Below, piece by piece: positions 57,619 through 64,000 of a DNA stretch of 64,000 bases. Within the stretch, counting starts at the first letter, position 1; every line of letters begins with the position of its first letter. The stretch comes from Roseiarcus sp963696665 (GTDB lineage Bacteria > Pseudomonadota > Alphaproteobacteria > Rhizobiales > Beijerinckiaceae). Under the pieces are notes generated by a model, which was given only the letters and a program-made list of their open reading frames with translations, was not told the DNA's origin and did no database searches. The DNA is taken from NCBI GenBank assembly GCA_963696665.1, contig CAVOLE010000008.1, positions 372,001 through 436,000 on the forward strand, written 5' to 3'. Made by a program: the position numbers and the translations under genes.

Positions 57619-57648
57619 GGCTGTCACAGCCCTTACTCTGTGACAGCC
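57619..57648 (+). terminator. Hairpin after the small RHH-like gene
   Basis: GGCTGTCACAG (57619-57629) and CTGTGACAGCC (57638-57648) form an 11-bp perfect stem with an 8-nt loop, 12 bp after the stop. There is no T-tract, so it could equally be a regulator or replication site. The following 195 bp up to 57843 hold no gene; GGAGGGG at about 57831 is the ribosome-binding site of the next one. Confidence 0.45.
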
Positions 57649-57843
57649 CTTCAAACTTCCCCTTAGTACCGCCGCCAAGCGATTTATCTAAAGGATTTAT
57701 CGAACCAATTTCGCAACAGTCAAATTACGTCAAAGGTTCAGTGCAATGTTAGCTAATACAATTTCGTCCACAGTACAAGCGCAAAGTTCGCGCCGCACCA
57801 AAAATAATGAGCGGGGTAGCGCCCTTCCTGGAGGGGCGTTTTA

Positions 57844-58416
57844 ATGTCCATACATCCTATGGAGCCGTCGCGCTCGCAGATTAGCAGAGCAAAAAAGCTC
57901 GCGAAATCGCAATTAAGAAATAGCGTTATTTCGTCACAGCCTATCGAGACGATATTATCACAAGCACAAATCGCCATTCACTCGCGAGTGGGGCGAAGTC
58001 CAATCAATTTACTTAAACGGAAGCAAGAACGGGAAGCGCGGCGCGCCATTGAAGCCGAGCGTTTGCGTCAAGATATGGTTATTAGCAAGGCTGTGCACGA
58101 ATTGAACAGGGCTATAGATGAAACACTGAGATTATTCAAAGGCGTCGCACATACCGGCGGTAAAATCGGCCAATGGTTTTATTACGACGCGATTTTAATG
58201 GATGGAACTTCTTATGGTACGTACAAGCGACGCAGTTCGTTACTATTGCGGTGGACGCAAGAAGAGCTAAGACAATTGAGGAATGCCATAAATACATACC
58301 CCTTAGCAGCTTTGAGAATGCGCGATAGCGTGAGGCGGGTGCGCGAAAGATGGCTGTCGCTATTTGATAGAGATTTGCCATTAGAACCTAGACCAAAAGT
58401 TAACGCCAATGGCTAA
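57844..58416 (+). CDS. Basic protein of unknown function, element-associated
   Basis: 190 aa with CTGGAGGGG upstream. Strongly basic, mostly helical in appearance (SRSQISRAKKLAKSQLRNSV, KRKQEREARRAIEAERLRQD), with a central aromatic segment (GKIGQWFYYDAILMDGTSYG). No family recognised. It overlaps the next gene by 8 bp, and the run continues into polB. Being a basic protein just upstream of a protein-primed-type polymerase, it is one of two candidates for a terminal protein; this is speculation from position. Confidence 0.6.
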   Translation: MSIHPMEPSRSQISRAKKLAKSQLRNSVISSQPIETILSQAQIAIHSRVGRSPINLLKRKQEREARRAIEAERLRQDMVISKAVHELNRAIDETLRLFKGVAHTGGKIGQWFYYDAILMDGTSYGTYKRRSSLLLRWTQEELRQLRNAINTYPLAALRMRDSVRRVRERWLSLFDRDLPLEPRPKVNANG

Positions 58417-59056
58417 GGCTCGCTCTCTCTTAGATCGATTGCTGTTAAAGACAGCACGCCGTAAAGCGTTTCGCCCCGTAAGTAAAGACGAATTGGAACG
58501 TATTGGCTTGAACACCAATACGAAATTGTTCGTGCCTAAATCACAGAAGCGCGTGACTAAGGCTACGAAAGCAATCCCCCAAGCCGTATTGAATGCGGTA
58601 TCAAAATCGCGTGGAGCGAAACGAGATAAGGCGTTAGAACTCGCGGCCTCTAAGATCGTCTCTCTCGACAAAGCCGCGAGCGCGCAGACCGTAAAGAGAC
58701 AGAAGCGGCGCGACGCCGCGCTAGAGAAAGTAGCAAAACAGCGCCGCGCCCGCCCTCCCTCGCCTGGAAAGGGTGAAACGTTTCCAGCCTATTTCCTGGA
58801 ACGCATGAAAGCGGATGCTGCGAAGAGAACACGTATTGAGAAGGCGGATGGAAAAAACAAAGGGAGCGCTTCATTCGTCGTTCGCAATAATACGGCTCTA
58901 ACGGCGCTAGAGAATAGAACGAAGCGATTACATGGCGAGCATATACCAGATGGCGAATACCAAGCCATGATGGATTATATGGCCCATTACAACGATCCTT
59001 ATTATACACTGATGCGCGGCTCGCCGGATGTTAAGGGTTCGCGTATCGTTATTTAG
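58409..59056 (+). CDS. Lys/Arg-rich protein of unknown function, element-associated
   Basis: 215 aa, overlapping the previous gene by 8 bp. The first 140 residues are Lys/Arg/Ala-rich (LLLKTARRKAFRPVSKDELE, TVKRQKRRDAALEKVAKQRR); the C-terminus is more globular (HIPDGEYQAMMDYMAHYNDP, YYTLMRGSPDV). In phi29-like phages the terminal protein gene directly precedes the polymerase gene, and this gene has that position. No sequence match to known terminal proteins is claimed. Confidence 0.6.
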   Translation: MAKARSLLDRLLLKTARRKAFRPVSKDELERIGLNTNTKLFVPKSQKRVTKATKAIPQAVLNAVSKSRGAKRDKALELAASKIVSLDKAASAQTVKRQKRRDAALEKVAKQRRARPPSPGKGETFPAYFLERMKADAAKRTRIEKADGKNKGSASFVVRNNTALTALENRTKRLHGEHIPDGEYQAMMDYMAHYNDPYYTLMRGSPDVKGSRIVI

Positions 59057-59079
59057 ATTATTGGCAAAGGTCTTTAACA

Positions 59080-59589
59080 ATGGGCGAAGCGAAACTAAAC
59101 CGCGCTCTAGCTGCGGAATTATTCAGCGACGGTATCACCTACAAATCCTATGCCGCAACAGAGTGTGAGGAACAGGATAGGATAAATCAAGCGACGAAAG
59201 GGAGAGCGACGACAGGGCGAGGCGACCTATCACAATCGCCCGACGCGTTACGCGCTCGGGCTCGCCGCGCGCGGAAGGAATCAGACCCGGAATATCGAGA
59301 GCGTGAGCGAGCGCGCCAAAGATTAATTCGGGCGAATAATCCCGGAAAAACTGCGGCCGAATTTAAAAAATGGCGCGACAAAAACCCTGAATGGGTTGAC
59401 GCCCACAAAGAAAACCGTGTCGGCCTTGCGCGTCGGGGCGAATTTATTCCAATCGACAGCGAAGGGCAGGATTACCCTTACGCAGATAAACTAGAAAAGG
59501 ATATTTACTATAAGGGCGTTTTATATCCTCCGCACGGGACTTATTTGTGGGGAGCTTACTCGGATAAAGAAAAAACGCGCCTTGTATAA
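59080..59589 (+). CDS. N-terminal part of family B DNA polymerase, with ExoI motif
   Basis: 169 aa. Residues 45-115 are a basic helical region (RARRARKESDPEYRERERAR) like those before nuclease domains in phage proteins. At 126-128 comes IDSEG, the Asp-x-Glu of exonuclease motif I, then HGTYLWGAYSD. The frame stops 8 bp after the next one becomes available; the polymerase frame lies +1 and lacks ExoI. Removing one base, most simply one A of the A6 run at 59570-59575, fuses both into a 1126-aa polymerase. AAAGG precedes the ATG. Confidence 0.75.
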   Translation: MGEAKLNRALAAELFSDGITYKSYAATECEEQDRINQATKGRATTGRGDLSQSPDALRARARRARKESDPEYRERERARQRLIRANNPGKTAAEFKKWRDKNPEWVDAHKENRVGLARRGEFIPIDSEGQDYPYADKLEKDIYYKGVLYPPHGTYLWGAYSDKEKTRLV

Positions 59590-62461
59590 ATGCGACTCGC
59601 GCAGCCAGGGAATAATCAAATACAAGCTCGGCGTGAAAGATATATTCGACTGGCTATTGAATGATGTAAAAGGCGGGTTCGGCGAAGCTAATTATGTTAT
59701 GTTTGGCATGTCCTATGACATGACGCAATTACTCTGCCAATTGCCGCACGATATTACGTATGAGATTTTTAAGAGCAAACGGTTCGAGGACGAAGAGGAA
59801 TTTGCCGCACCGGCATTTTGGGGAGAATACGCGATTAAGCTAGTACAGAGTAAATGGTTTATTCTATGGAGATTGCGGGATCATAATCGCCCTTATAAGA
59901 GGGACGTTGATGGTAATTACATTCTCGACAAGAAGGGCAGGAAACAATTAGACGCCGTGCAAAAGATACAAATATTCGAGACCTTTGGCTATTTTCAGAC
60001 GGGGTTTGCCAAGGTCGTTGAAGATATGATGAAGGAACAACAATCTACAGCAAACAAACAATTGACGGCGCTGACTGAGCGCGCGAAATATGTTAACTCG
60101 GTAGAATTTGAAAAGAATGCTCGAAAGCAATTCGAGGGTAAAGCGCTTGGCTCTTACAGAACCATTGATGGCGAGATTGTTCCATTTACGATTGACCAAC
60201 GCGTCAAAGGCGAACGCAAATATGAGTTGTTAAAGCTAGACGAGGAACGGCGTAAAATCGAGGCCGATTTAGAGCTATTAGCCAAAGACGCTACGCTTAT
60301 TGCCGACATGAAGCCGCTGAGGGGAGATTTCCGCAAGAAGGAAATCGAGCCTATTCGAGAATATATGACAGGCGAATTGCGTCAACTCGCGGTGCGCATG
60401 GAGCAAATCAGGATAGCGCTAGCCGAGCTGGGCCTATTTCCTGCGTCATGGCATGGCCCAGGCGCGGTGGCCAACGCACTTATCATGAAATACAAAATTA
60501 GGGACCATTTCGGCGGCGATATCTCGACAACCGTAAAGCCGGGTTACCCCCAGGATTTTTCGCATCATTCTTTCGCGGGCGGTCGAATTGAATTGTTGCA
60601 GCAAGGGTACCTGAAAGCAGGATACCTCGCGGCATATGATTTATCGAGCGCGTATCCTGCGGGAGCGGTTGAATTGCCTAGTCTTGCGCCGGAAGCGGGA
60701 CGATGGGTATTTAAGAAAAAAGAGGAATTGCAATTCAAGTCGCTAAAACAATTGCGGGAGATTGTTGAGGCAACGTCAATTGTTTCGATGTTTAAAATCA
60801 AATGGTTTTTCCCGACTTTCGCTCGGTTGGGAGAATTAGGTATGTCGCCCTATGAGGACCCGACAAGTCGACATATGCCGTTTTATCCGTTGTGGTACCG
60901 TACTGAGAGCGGACGAATATTATGTCCATCTTCGGGCTATGCGATACGCAACAGAGAGGATGTATTAGCCGCTATTGCGTGGATGGAACATTATATAAAA
61001 AGGTATCCTAAGAAGGATTACCCTACAGGCGCATATAATTACGATGAATTGTCTTTCTTCGAGATTGAAGAGGCGTGGATATGGGAGATAAATGAAGGGT
61101 ACGAGGATGTGCGACCATTCGCCATTCTTATAGACCTTTATGCCAATCGCCGCGCAATTAAAGACAATATCGAGGCGAAAAATAAGGAAATCGATGAATT
61201 AAATAAAGAGCGGAAGGCGAAGGGCGAGCCGGAATTACCCTATGAATATGATATCATGGAAAAGGTTATTAAGCTAATTCTCAATTCTGTGTACGGCAAG
61301 CTTGCGCAATTCGTCGGTTCCTCGAATAAAGTACCGAATTGCGCCAATCCGTATTATGCGGCAGCAATTACCGCTTACTGTCGCAGGCGATTGTTAGAAG
61401 CGGCTTTGATCGATCCGACCGCAATCGTTTTCTTTGCAACTGATGGTATTATGGCGACGCGCCCGCTTCACCATTTATCGATACCAGTTGAAAGCGTTGA
61501 CAATTGTCCAAAAAGTAAGAGCTTGGCACGGGTTAAAGACGAAAAGCTAGGGGATGCTATTTCGCTAGGTGATTGGGAATATGCACGACGGGATGGCGGT
61601 ATTTTCGTTATGGCGGGCGTGTACGTGCATTATATGATCGAACGTGACGCGAAAGGCGCATTTATTTTTGATGATATGGGCAGACCAAAAGTCAAACCAA
61701 AATATACAGGTCGGTTAAGAGGGGGCGATATCAGCAAATACGCGGAGGGAAATGACGGTCAACCATGGCTGGTTTCTAATGCATTGGAGGCGTGGCGCAG
61801 ACCATATGATTTAGACGATAGAGAAACATATCCTGCTATTGAGAGCGGGTACAAGAAATTTATCACGGTCGGGAGCGTTTTGACGCCTAGATATGCTCCT
61901 ATGCTGCGCGACGGGGAGCTAATTGAGAACAACCGGATTGCTATCGAAGAAAGGTACAATCGCGCGTGTCGCTGGTCGCCTAAAGCCGATGATCCTAAGA
62001 ATGAGAAAATTAAACAAGCGAACGCCGACATTAACGCTTGGAACGCTGATATCCGCTCAAAGACCAAGACAAAGTGGAGATATAGGGAGGGACAACTTAA
62101 ATTAGGTTTGATTGAGCCAATCGCAGAGATTGTATTTAAACGAACAATTCATGTTCACGATGTTGGATTGAAACGAGTACACAATAAGGCAGCTTGGCAT
62201 AATTACCAATGGCTAGACGAACACGAACCATTGCGTTGCAGCGGTTTAATAACGACCATTCCAGCCGGTAATTATAAAGTGAATGAGGAGGGCGATAAAA
62301 TACCAAATTGGGATATGTCAGCGGCTCGAATGCCGGAATGGCTGAATAAAGGTGACGAAGAGGACGTAGCGGACGAAGAAACTGGAATTGAAGTGAGCTA
62401 TTCTACATTGTGCTATGACGGCGATTATAGCACGCCTATGGATAGATACGAGGATATCTGA
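59582..62461 (+). CDS. Family B DNA polymerase (protein-primed/viral type), main part
   Basis: 959 aa in this frame from a TTG without ribosome-binding site; it is open back to 59495. ExoII-like residues are FGMSYD (Asp46); the ExoIII region is IREYMTGELRQL. SFAGGRIEL precedes motif A YDLSSAYP (Asp353). Motif B is KLILNSVYG (Lys564-Gly572). Motif C is FFATDGI (Asp621), ATDG instead of the usual DTDS. KPKYTGRLRG may serve as the KxY region. The pattern is the DNA_pol_B_2 type of phages, linear plasmids and some casposons. No XerC/D gene was seen. cas1 follows 69 bp later. Confidence 0.9.
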   Translation: MYKCDSRSQGIIKYKLGVKDIFDWLLNDVKGGFGEANYVMFGMSYDMTQLLCQLPHDITYEIFKSKRFEDEEEFAAPAFWGEYAIKLVQSKWFILWRLRDHNRPYKRDVDGNYILDKKGRKQLDAVQKIQIFETFGYFQTGFAKVVEDMMKEQQSTANKQLTALTERAKYVNSVEFEKNARKQFEGKALGSYRTIDGEIVPFTIDQRVKGERKYELLKLDEERRKIEADLELLAKDATLIADMKPLRGDFRKKEIEPIREYMTGELRQLAVRMEQIRIALAELGLFPASWHGPGAVANALIMKYKIRDHFGGDISTTVKPGYPQDFSHHSFAGGRIELLQQGYLKAGYLAAYDLSSAYPAGAVELPSLAPEAGRWVFKKKEELQFKSLKQLREIVEATSIVSMFKIKWFFPTFARLGELGMSPYEDPTSRHMPFYPLWYRTESGRILCPSSGYAIRNREDVLAAIAWMEHYIKRYPKKDYPTGAYNYDELSFFEIEEAWIWEINEGYEDVRPFAILIDLYANRRAIKDNIEAKNKEIDELNKERKAKGEPELPYEYDIMEKVIKLILNSVYGKLAQFVGSSNKVPNCANPYYAAAITAYCRRRLLEAALIDPTAIVFFATDGIMATRPLHHLSIPVESVDNCPKSKSLARVKDEKLGDAISLGDWEYARRDGGIFVMAGVYVHYMIERDAKGAFIFDDMGRPKVKPKYTGRLRGGDISKYAEGNDGQPWLVSNALEAWRRPYDLDDRETYPAIESGYKKFITVGSVLTPRYAPMLRDGELIENNRIAIEERYNRACRWSPKADDPKNEKIKQANADINAWNADIRSKTKTKWRYREGQLKLGLIEPIAEIVFKRTIHVHDVGLKRVHNKAAWHNYQWLDEHEPLRCSGLITTIPAGNYKVNEEGDKIPNWDMSAARMPEWLNKGDEEDVADEETGIEVSYSTLCYDGDYSTPMDRYEDI

Positions 62462-62494
62462 AGGGCAACGGCTTGACGCGTAGCGACGCCACGA

Positions 62495-62530
62495 GAGAGA
62501 ATCCTGCAAACCAAATGCGGGTTATCTCTC
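62495..62530 (+). promoter_or_regulatory. Hairpin abutting the cas1 start
   Basis: GAGAGA (62495-62500) pairs with TCTCTC (62525-62530) and the stem continues imperfectly through CC-GC and GCGGG. The right arm touches the TTG start of cas1, so the structure could hide the initiation site or limit polB-cas1 read-through. Only the base pairing is seen. Confidence 0.5.
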
Positions 62531-63589
62531 TTGAGCGTGCCTCCCGTCATCGTCCTCGGCGCTTATGCCTCTCTTCGCGTTCGATCCGGCGCGCTCGATA
62601 TCGTACACGGCGCTACGGCCGCGAAGCGTTCTCTCCGCATAGACGTTGACGAAGATAAGCCGCACACAATCCTATTCGACAGTCACGGCGAGTTTCTGAC
62701 CGGCGAAGCCCTCCGCTGGTGCGCTCGATACGGTATCGGCATTGTCTTACCCGACGGTCCGGGTCGCGTAATGACATTCATACATAGCGCGCTAGAGGCA
62801 GAGAGCGCGTCACAGCTTGTGGATACGTCTCCCGCTGTAATCCGAGCGCAATGTGTCGCGGACGGCCTAGGCGTGGCAAGGGAGCTTGTAGAAGCCAAAA
62901 TCACGGGAGAGCTAGAGGCTGTGGAGCGCGACAGGTCTGCGCGGCTCTCTAGGCTCGCAGAATGGAAAACGAAGATAGCCGCGAGCCGTACCATTGGCGA
63001 GCTTATGATTGTCGAGGCCAAGGCTTCGGCGGACTATTGGAGAGCCTTCGCCAGTATGGGGTTGCGGGAGGCCAAGGGCGGTAATCTCCCGCGTACCTGG
63101 TTGCGCTTCTCTAATCGACAGAAGGGAGCGGGTTTCCTCGGATCAAAGCACGCTTCTCACCCTGTCAACGCAATGCTGAACTACGCCTATGTCGTGGAGG
63201 CTGGTAGGCTGGCGAAAGCTCTCATTGCGCGCGGTATGGCGCTGCAAATCGGCTATCTCCACTCAGATAAGAAAGGCAGGAATTCCCTCGTCTGGGATGC
63301 CATCGAGCCGTTGCGCGTCGAGATTAACGATAAGGTATTTCGGTACATAGAGAGCAGAGAATTCAAGCGCTCAGACTTCGTGCAAACAAGCGCTAGCAGC
63401 TACAGGCTGGAGAGAGGCATAATCCAACAGCTATTGCACAAAGCAAGCCTCCCGCAGGATAGAATAAGTGAAGGCGCTGATTTCATGTTGCAGATAATAG
63501 AAAGACACGCTGGTGCGCAGTACAAGCTGTTTAAGACGGATTTGAGAAGACGAAAGCGCAAGGTGCAAGATACCAGACAAGCTGCATAA
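62531..63589 (+). CDS. cas1: Cas1-family integrase (no Cas2; casposase candidate)
   Basis: 352 aa. N-terminal beta domain (LGAYASLRVRSGALDIVHGA, LTGEALRWCARYGIGIVLPD) and helical catalytic domain. Catalytic residues are conserved: Glu162 in VEAKASADYWRAF, His244 in GYLHSDKKGRNSL, Asp256/Glu259 in WDAIEPLRVEI; HPVNAMLNYAYVVEAGRLAKAL is also typical. The C-terminal tail is basic (TDLRRRKRKVQDTRQ). Starts are TTG 62531 or GTG 62537, with no clear ribosome-binding site. GC content is higher than in polB. Without Cas2 or an array it is likely a casposase or a stand-alone Cas1. Confidence 0.92.
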   Translation: MSVPPVIVLGAYASLRVRSGALDIVHGATAAKRSLRIDVDEDKPHTILFDSHGEFLTGEALRWCARYGIGIVLPDGPGRVMTFIHSALEAESASQLVDTSPAVIRAQCVADGLGVARELVEAKITGELEAVERDRSARLSRLAEWKTKIAASRTIGELMIVEAKASADYWRAFASMGLREAKGGNLPRTWLRFSNRQKGAGFLGSKHASHPVNAMLNYAYVVEAGRLAKALIARGMALQIGYLHSDKKGRNSLVWDAIEPLRVEINDKVFRYIESREFKRSDFVQTSASSYRLERGIIQQLLHKASLPQDRISEGADFMLQIIERHAGAQYKLFKTDLRRRKRKVQDTRQAA

Positions 63590-63620
63590 CCTCTATTACC
63601 CTGCTGCGAAGTGTACCCAT

Positions 63621-63839
63621 TCAGAGGTTTTCCGGAGCGCGCTCAATCTCCGGATCAATGGCGCTAGTTACTTCAACGACCGCAATGGTAGCGTGATCGG
63701 GCAATCCCAGCAAGCTCAGCGCGTTCGGTTCGTTTGATAAGCACGCGTTGCTGTCCAAATGCACGGGCATTAGATGTCCAGCGGTGCCGCAAATTACAGC
63801 ATAAGGTGTAGTCCGTAGAGATATGCGGCCTTTTATCAT
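63621..63839 (-). CDS. Small protein of unknown function downstream of cas1
   Basis: 72 aa from the ATG at 63839; convergent with cas1, 31 bp apart. The sequence (MIKGRISLRTTPYAVICGTA, GLPDHATIAVVEVTSAIDPE) looks like a compact folded protein, but no family is recognised and no ribosome-binding site is clear. The frame is open to 63953, where it becomes Arg/Pro-rich. The rest of the window, 63840-64000, rises to very high GC at its end and holds no recognisable gene or tRNA. Confidence 0.45.
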   Translation of the reverse strand: MIKGRISLRTTPYAVICGTAGHLMPVHLDSNACLSNEPNALSLLGLPDHATIAVVEVTSAIDPEIERAPENL

Positions 63840-64000
63840 GCTTTTTGGTCGTGGTTGTAAACGCCCTTGGGGCGCGGCTTCCTGCCAGCAACTATCCTTT
63901 CTGATTTTAGGTTGGCGCGGCCAATGCTGGCCACCCGGCTTAGCGTTCGCCACGGGCGGGGCCCGGGGTGGCCCTGCACCGGTTCTGCCCCTCCAAGCTG

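Larger units (their letters stand above)
57383..63589 (+). mobile_element. Putative casposon-like Cas1-PolB element (boundaries not resolved)
   Basis: Six plus-strand frames in short succession: RHH-like protein, two orphan proteins, a two-frame family B DNA polymerase and Cas1. Much of 57,300-62,460 is AT-rich compared with the host. A Cas1 plus family B polymerase without Cas2, effector genes or array matches casposons, where Cas1 is the integrase and PolB replicates the element. No terminal inverted repeat or target duplication was found by eye. The span given covers only the co-directional genes, not proven ends. Confidence 0.6.

Noticed and set aside
57383..63589. Prophage interpretation of the PolB region
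   Set aside because: No capsid, portal, terminase or lysis gene was recognised in the window; kept only as an alternative if such genes lie to the right.
57383..63589. Pipolin (primer-independent PolB element)
   Set aside because: Pipolins normally carry tyrosine recombinases and tRNA-linked att sites; none is seen, and Cas1 fits the integrase role instead.
62462..64000. CRISPR array near cas1
   Set aside because: No regularly spaced direct repeats are visible on either side of cas1 inside the window; an array beyond 64,000 cannot be excluded.
63900..64000. tRNA gene as integration target at the right edge
   Set aside because: GGTTCTGCCCCTCC is faintly like a T-arm, but it lacks the TTCRA core and no acceptor or anticodon stem could be paired.

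Overview
The window is a GC-rich chromosomal stretch (positions 1 to about 53,700) followed by an accessory region (about 53,700 to 64,000) of mixed and then clearly AT-rich composition. Gene content and order point to an alphaproteobacterium of the Hyphomicrobiales (Rhizobiales), perhaps near Beijerinckiaceae/Methylocystaceae. The reasons are an Irr-type Fur regulator, a dnaK-dnaJ-pmtA-pyrF-dapB block, an atpHAGDC operon without the F0 genes, an OxyR/KatG pair and Rhizobiales-style intergenic palindromes. The placement is an inference from gene content; no rRNA or tRNA gene was seen.

Core layout. 1-2,144: rplY (L25, cut by the window edge) divergent from fumC. 2,176-7,078: RND efflux pump, its periplasmic adaptor lipoprotein and a TetR repressor with an operator-like palindrome. 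7,208-10,916: a second TetR repressor divergent from an EmrA/EmrB-type pump, with two identical palindromes between them. 11,496-14,392: sugar-type ABC importer. 14,569-17,015: glutaredoxin-DinB fusion, Bax-inhibitor-1 family protein and a secreted protein. 17,037-23,273: dapB, two DUF1330 genes, pyrF, pmtA-like methyltransferase, dnaJ and dnaK, all on the minus strand. 23,566-27,382: secreted and membrane proteins, mscL, and a Bcr/CflA pump with a MarR regulator. 28,003-32,418: copper island (Spy-like protein, CopA-type ATPase, CueR with a 19-bp-spacer promoter) and an AraC/GyrI regulator. 32,500-40,646: metabolic genes including a frameshifted CoA-ester lyase, an aminotransferase with a duplicated 3' tail, and irr. 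40,718-46,031: lepA, katG and oxyR. 46,279-51,220: atpHAGDC. 51,270-52,606: a YjbR-like protein and a threonine dehydratase.

Accessory region. An IS630-family insertion (52,668-53,718) sits at a TA inside a dispersed palindromic repeat whose other copy is near 11,100. Beyond it lie an AT-rich spacer, a PD-(D/E)XK nuclease-like protein, an orphan secreted protein and degenerate repeats. From 57,383 to 63,589 runs a plus-strand, mostly AT-rich cluster: a ribbon-helix-helix-like small protein, two basic orphan proteins, a family B DNA polymerase of the protein-primed/viral type (its ExoI motif lies in an upstream frame, joined by an apparent +1 shift), and a complete Cas1 homologue with the catalytic Glu/His/Asp-Glu set. 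There is no Cas2, no other cas gene and no CRISPR array in the window.

A Cas1 next to a family B polymerase without CRISPR is the hallmark of casposons, the self-synthesising transposons that use Cas1 as integrase. The most interesting object here is therefore a putative casposon-like or related Cas1-PolB element in an alphaproteobacterium. Its termini were not identified by eye, and the right end may lie outside the window.
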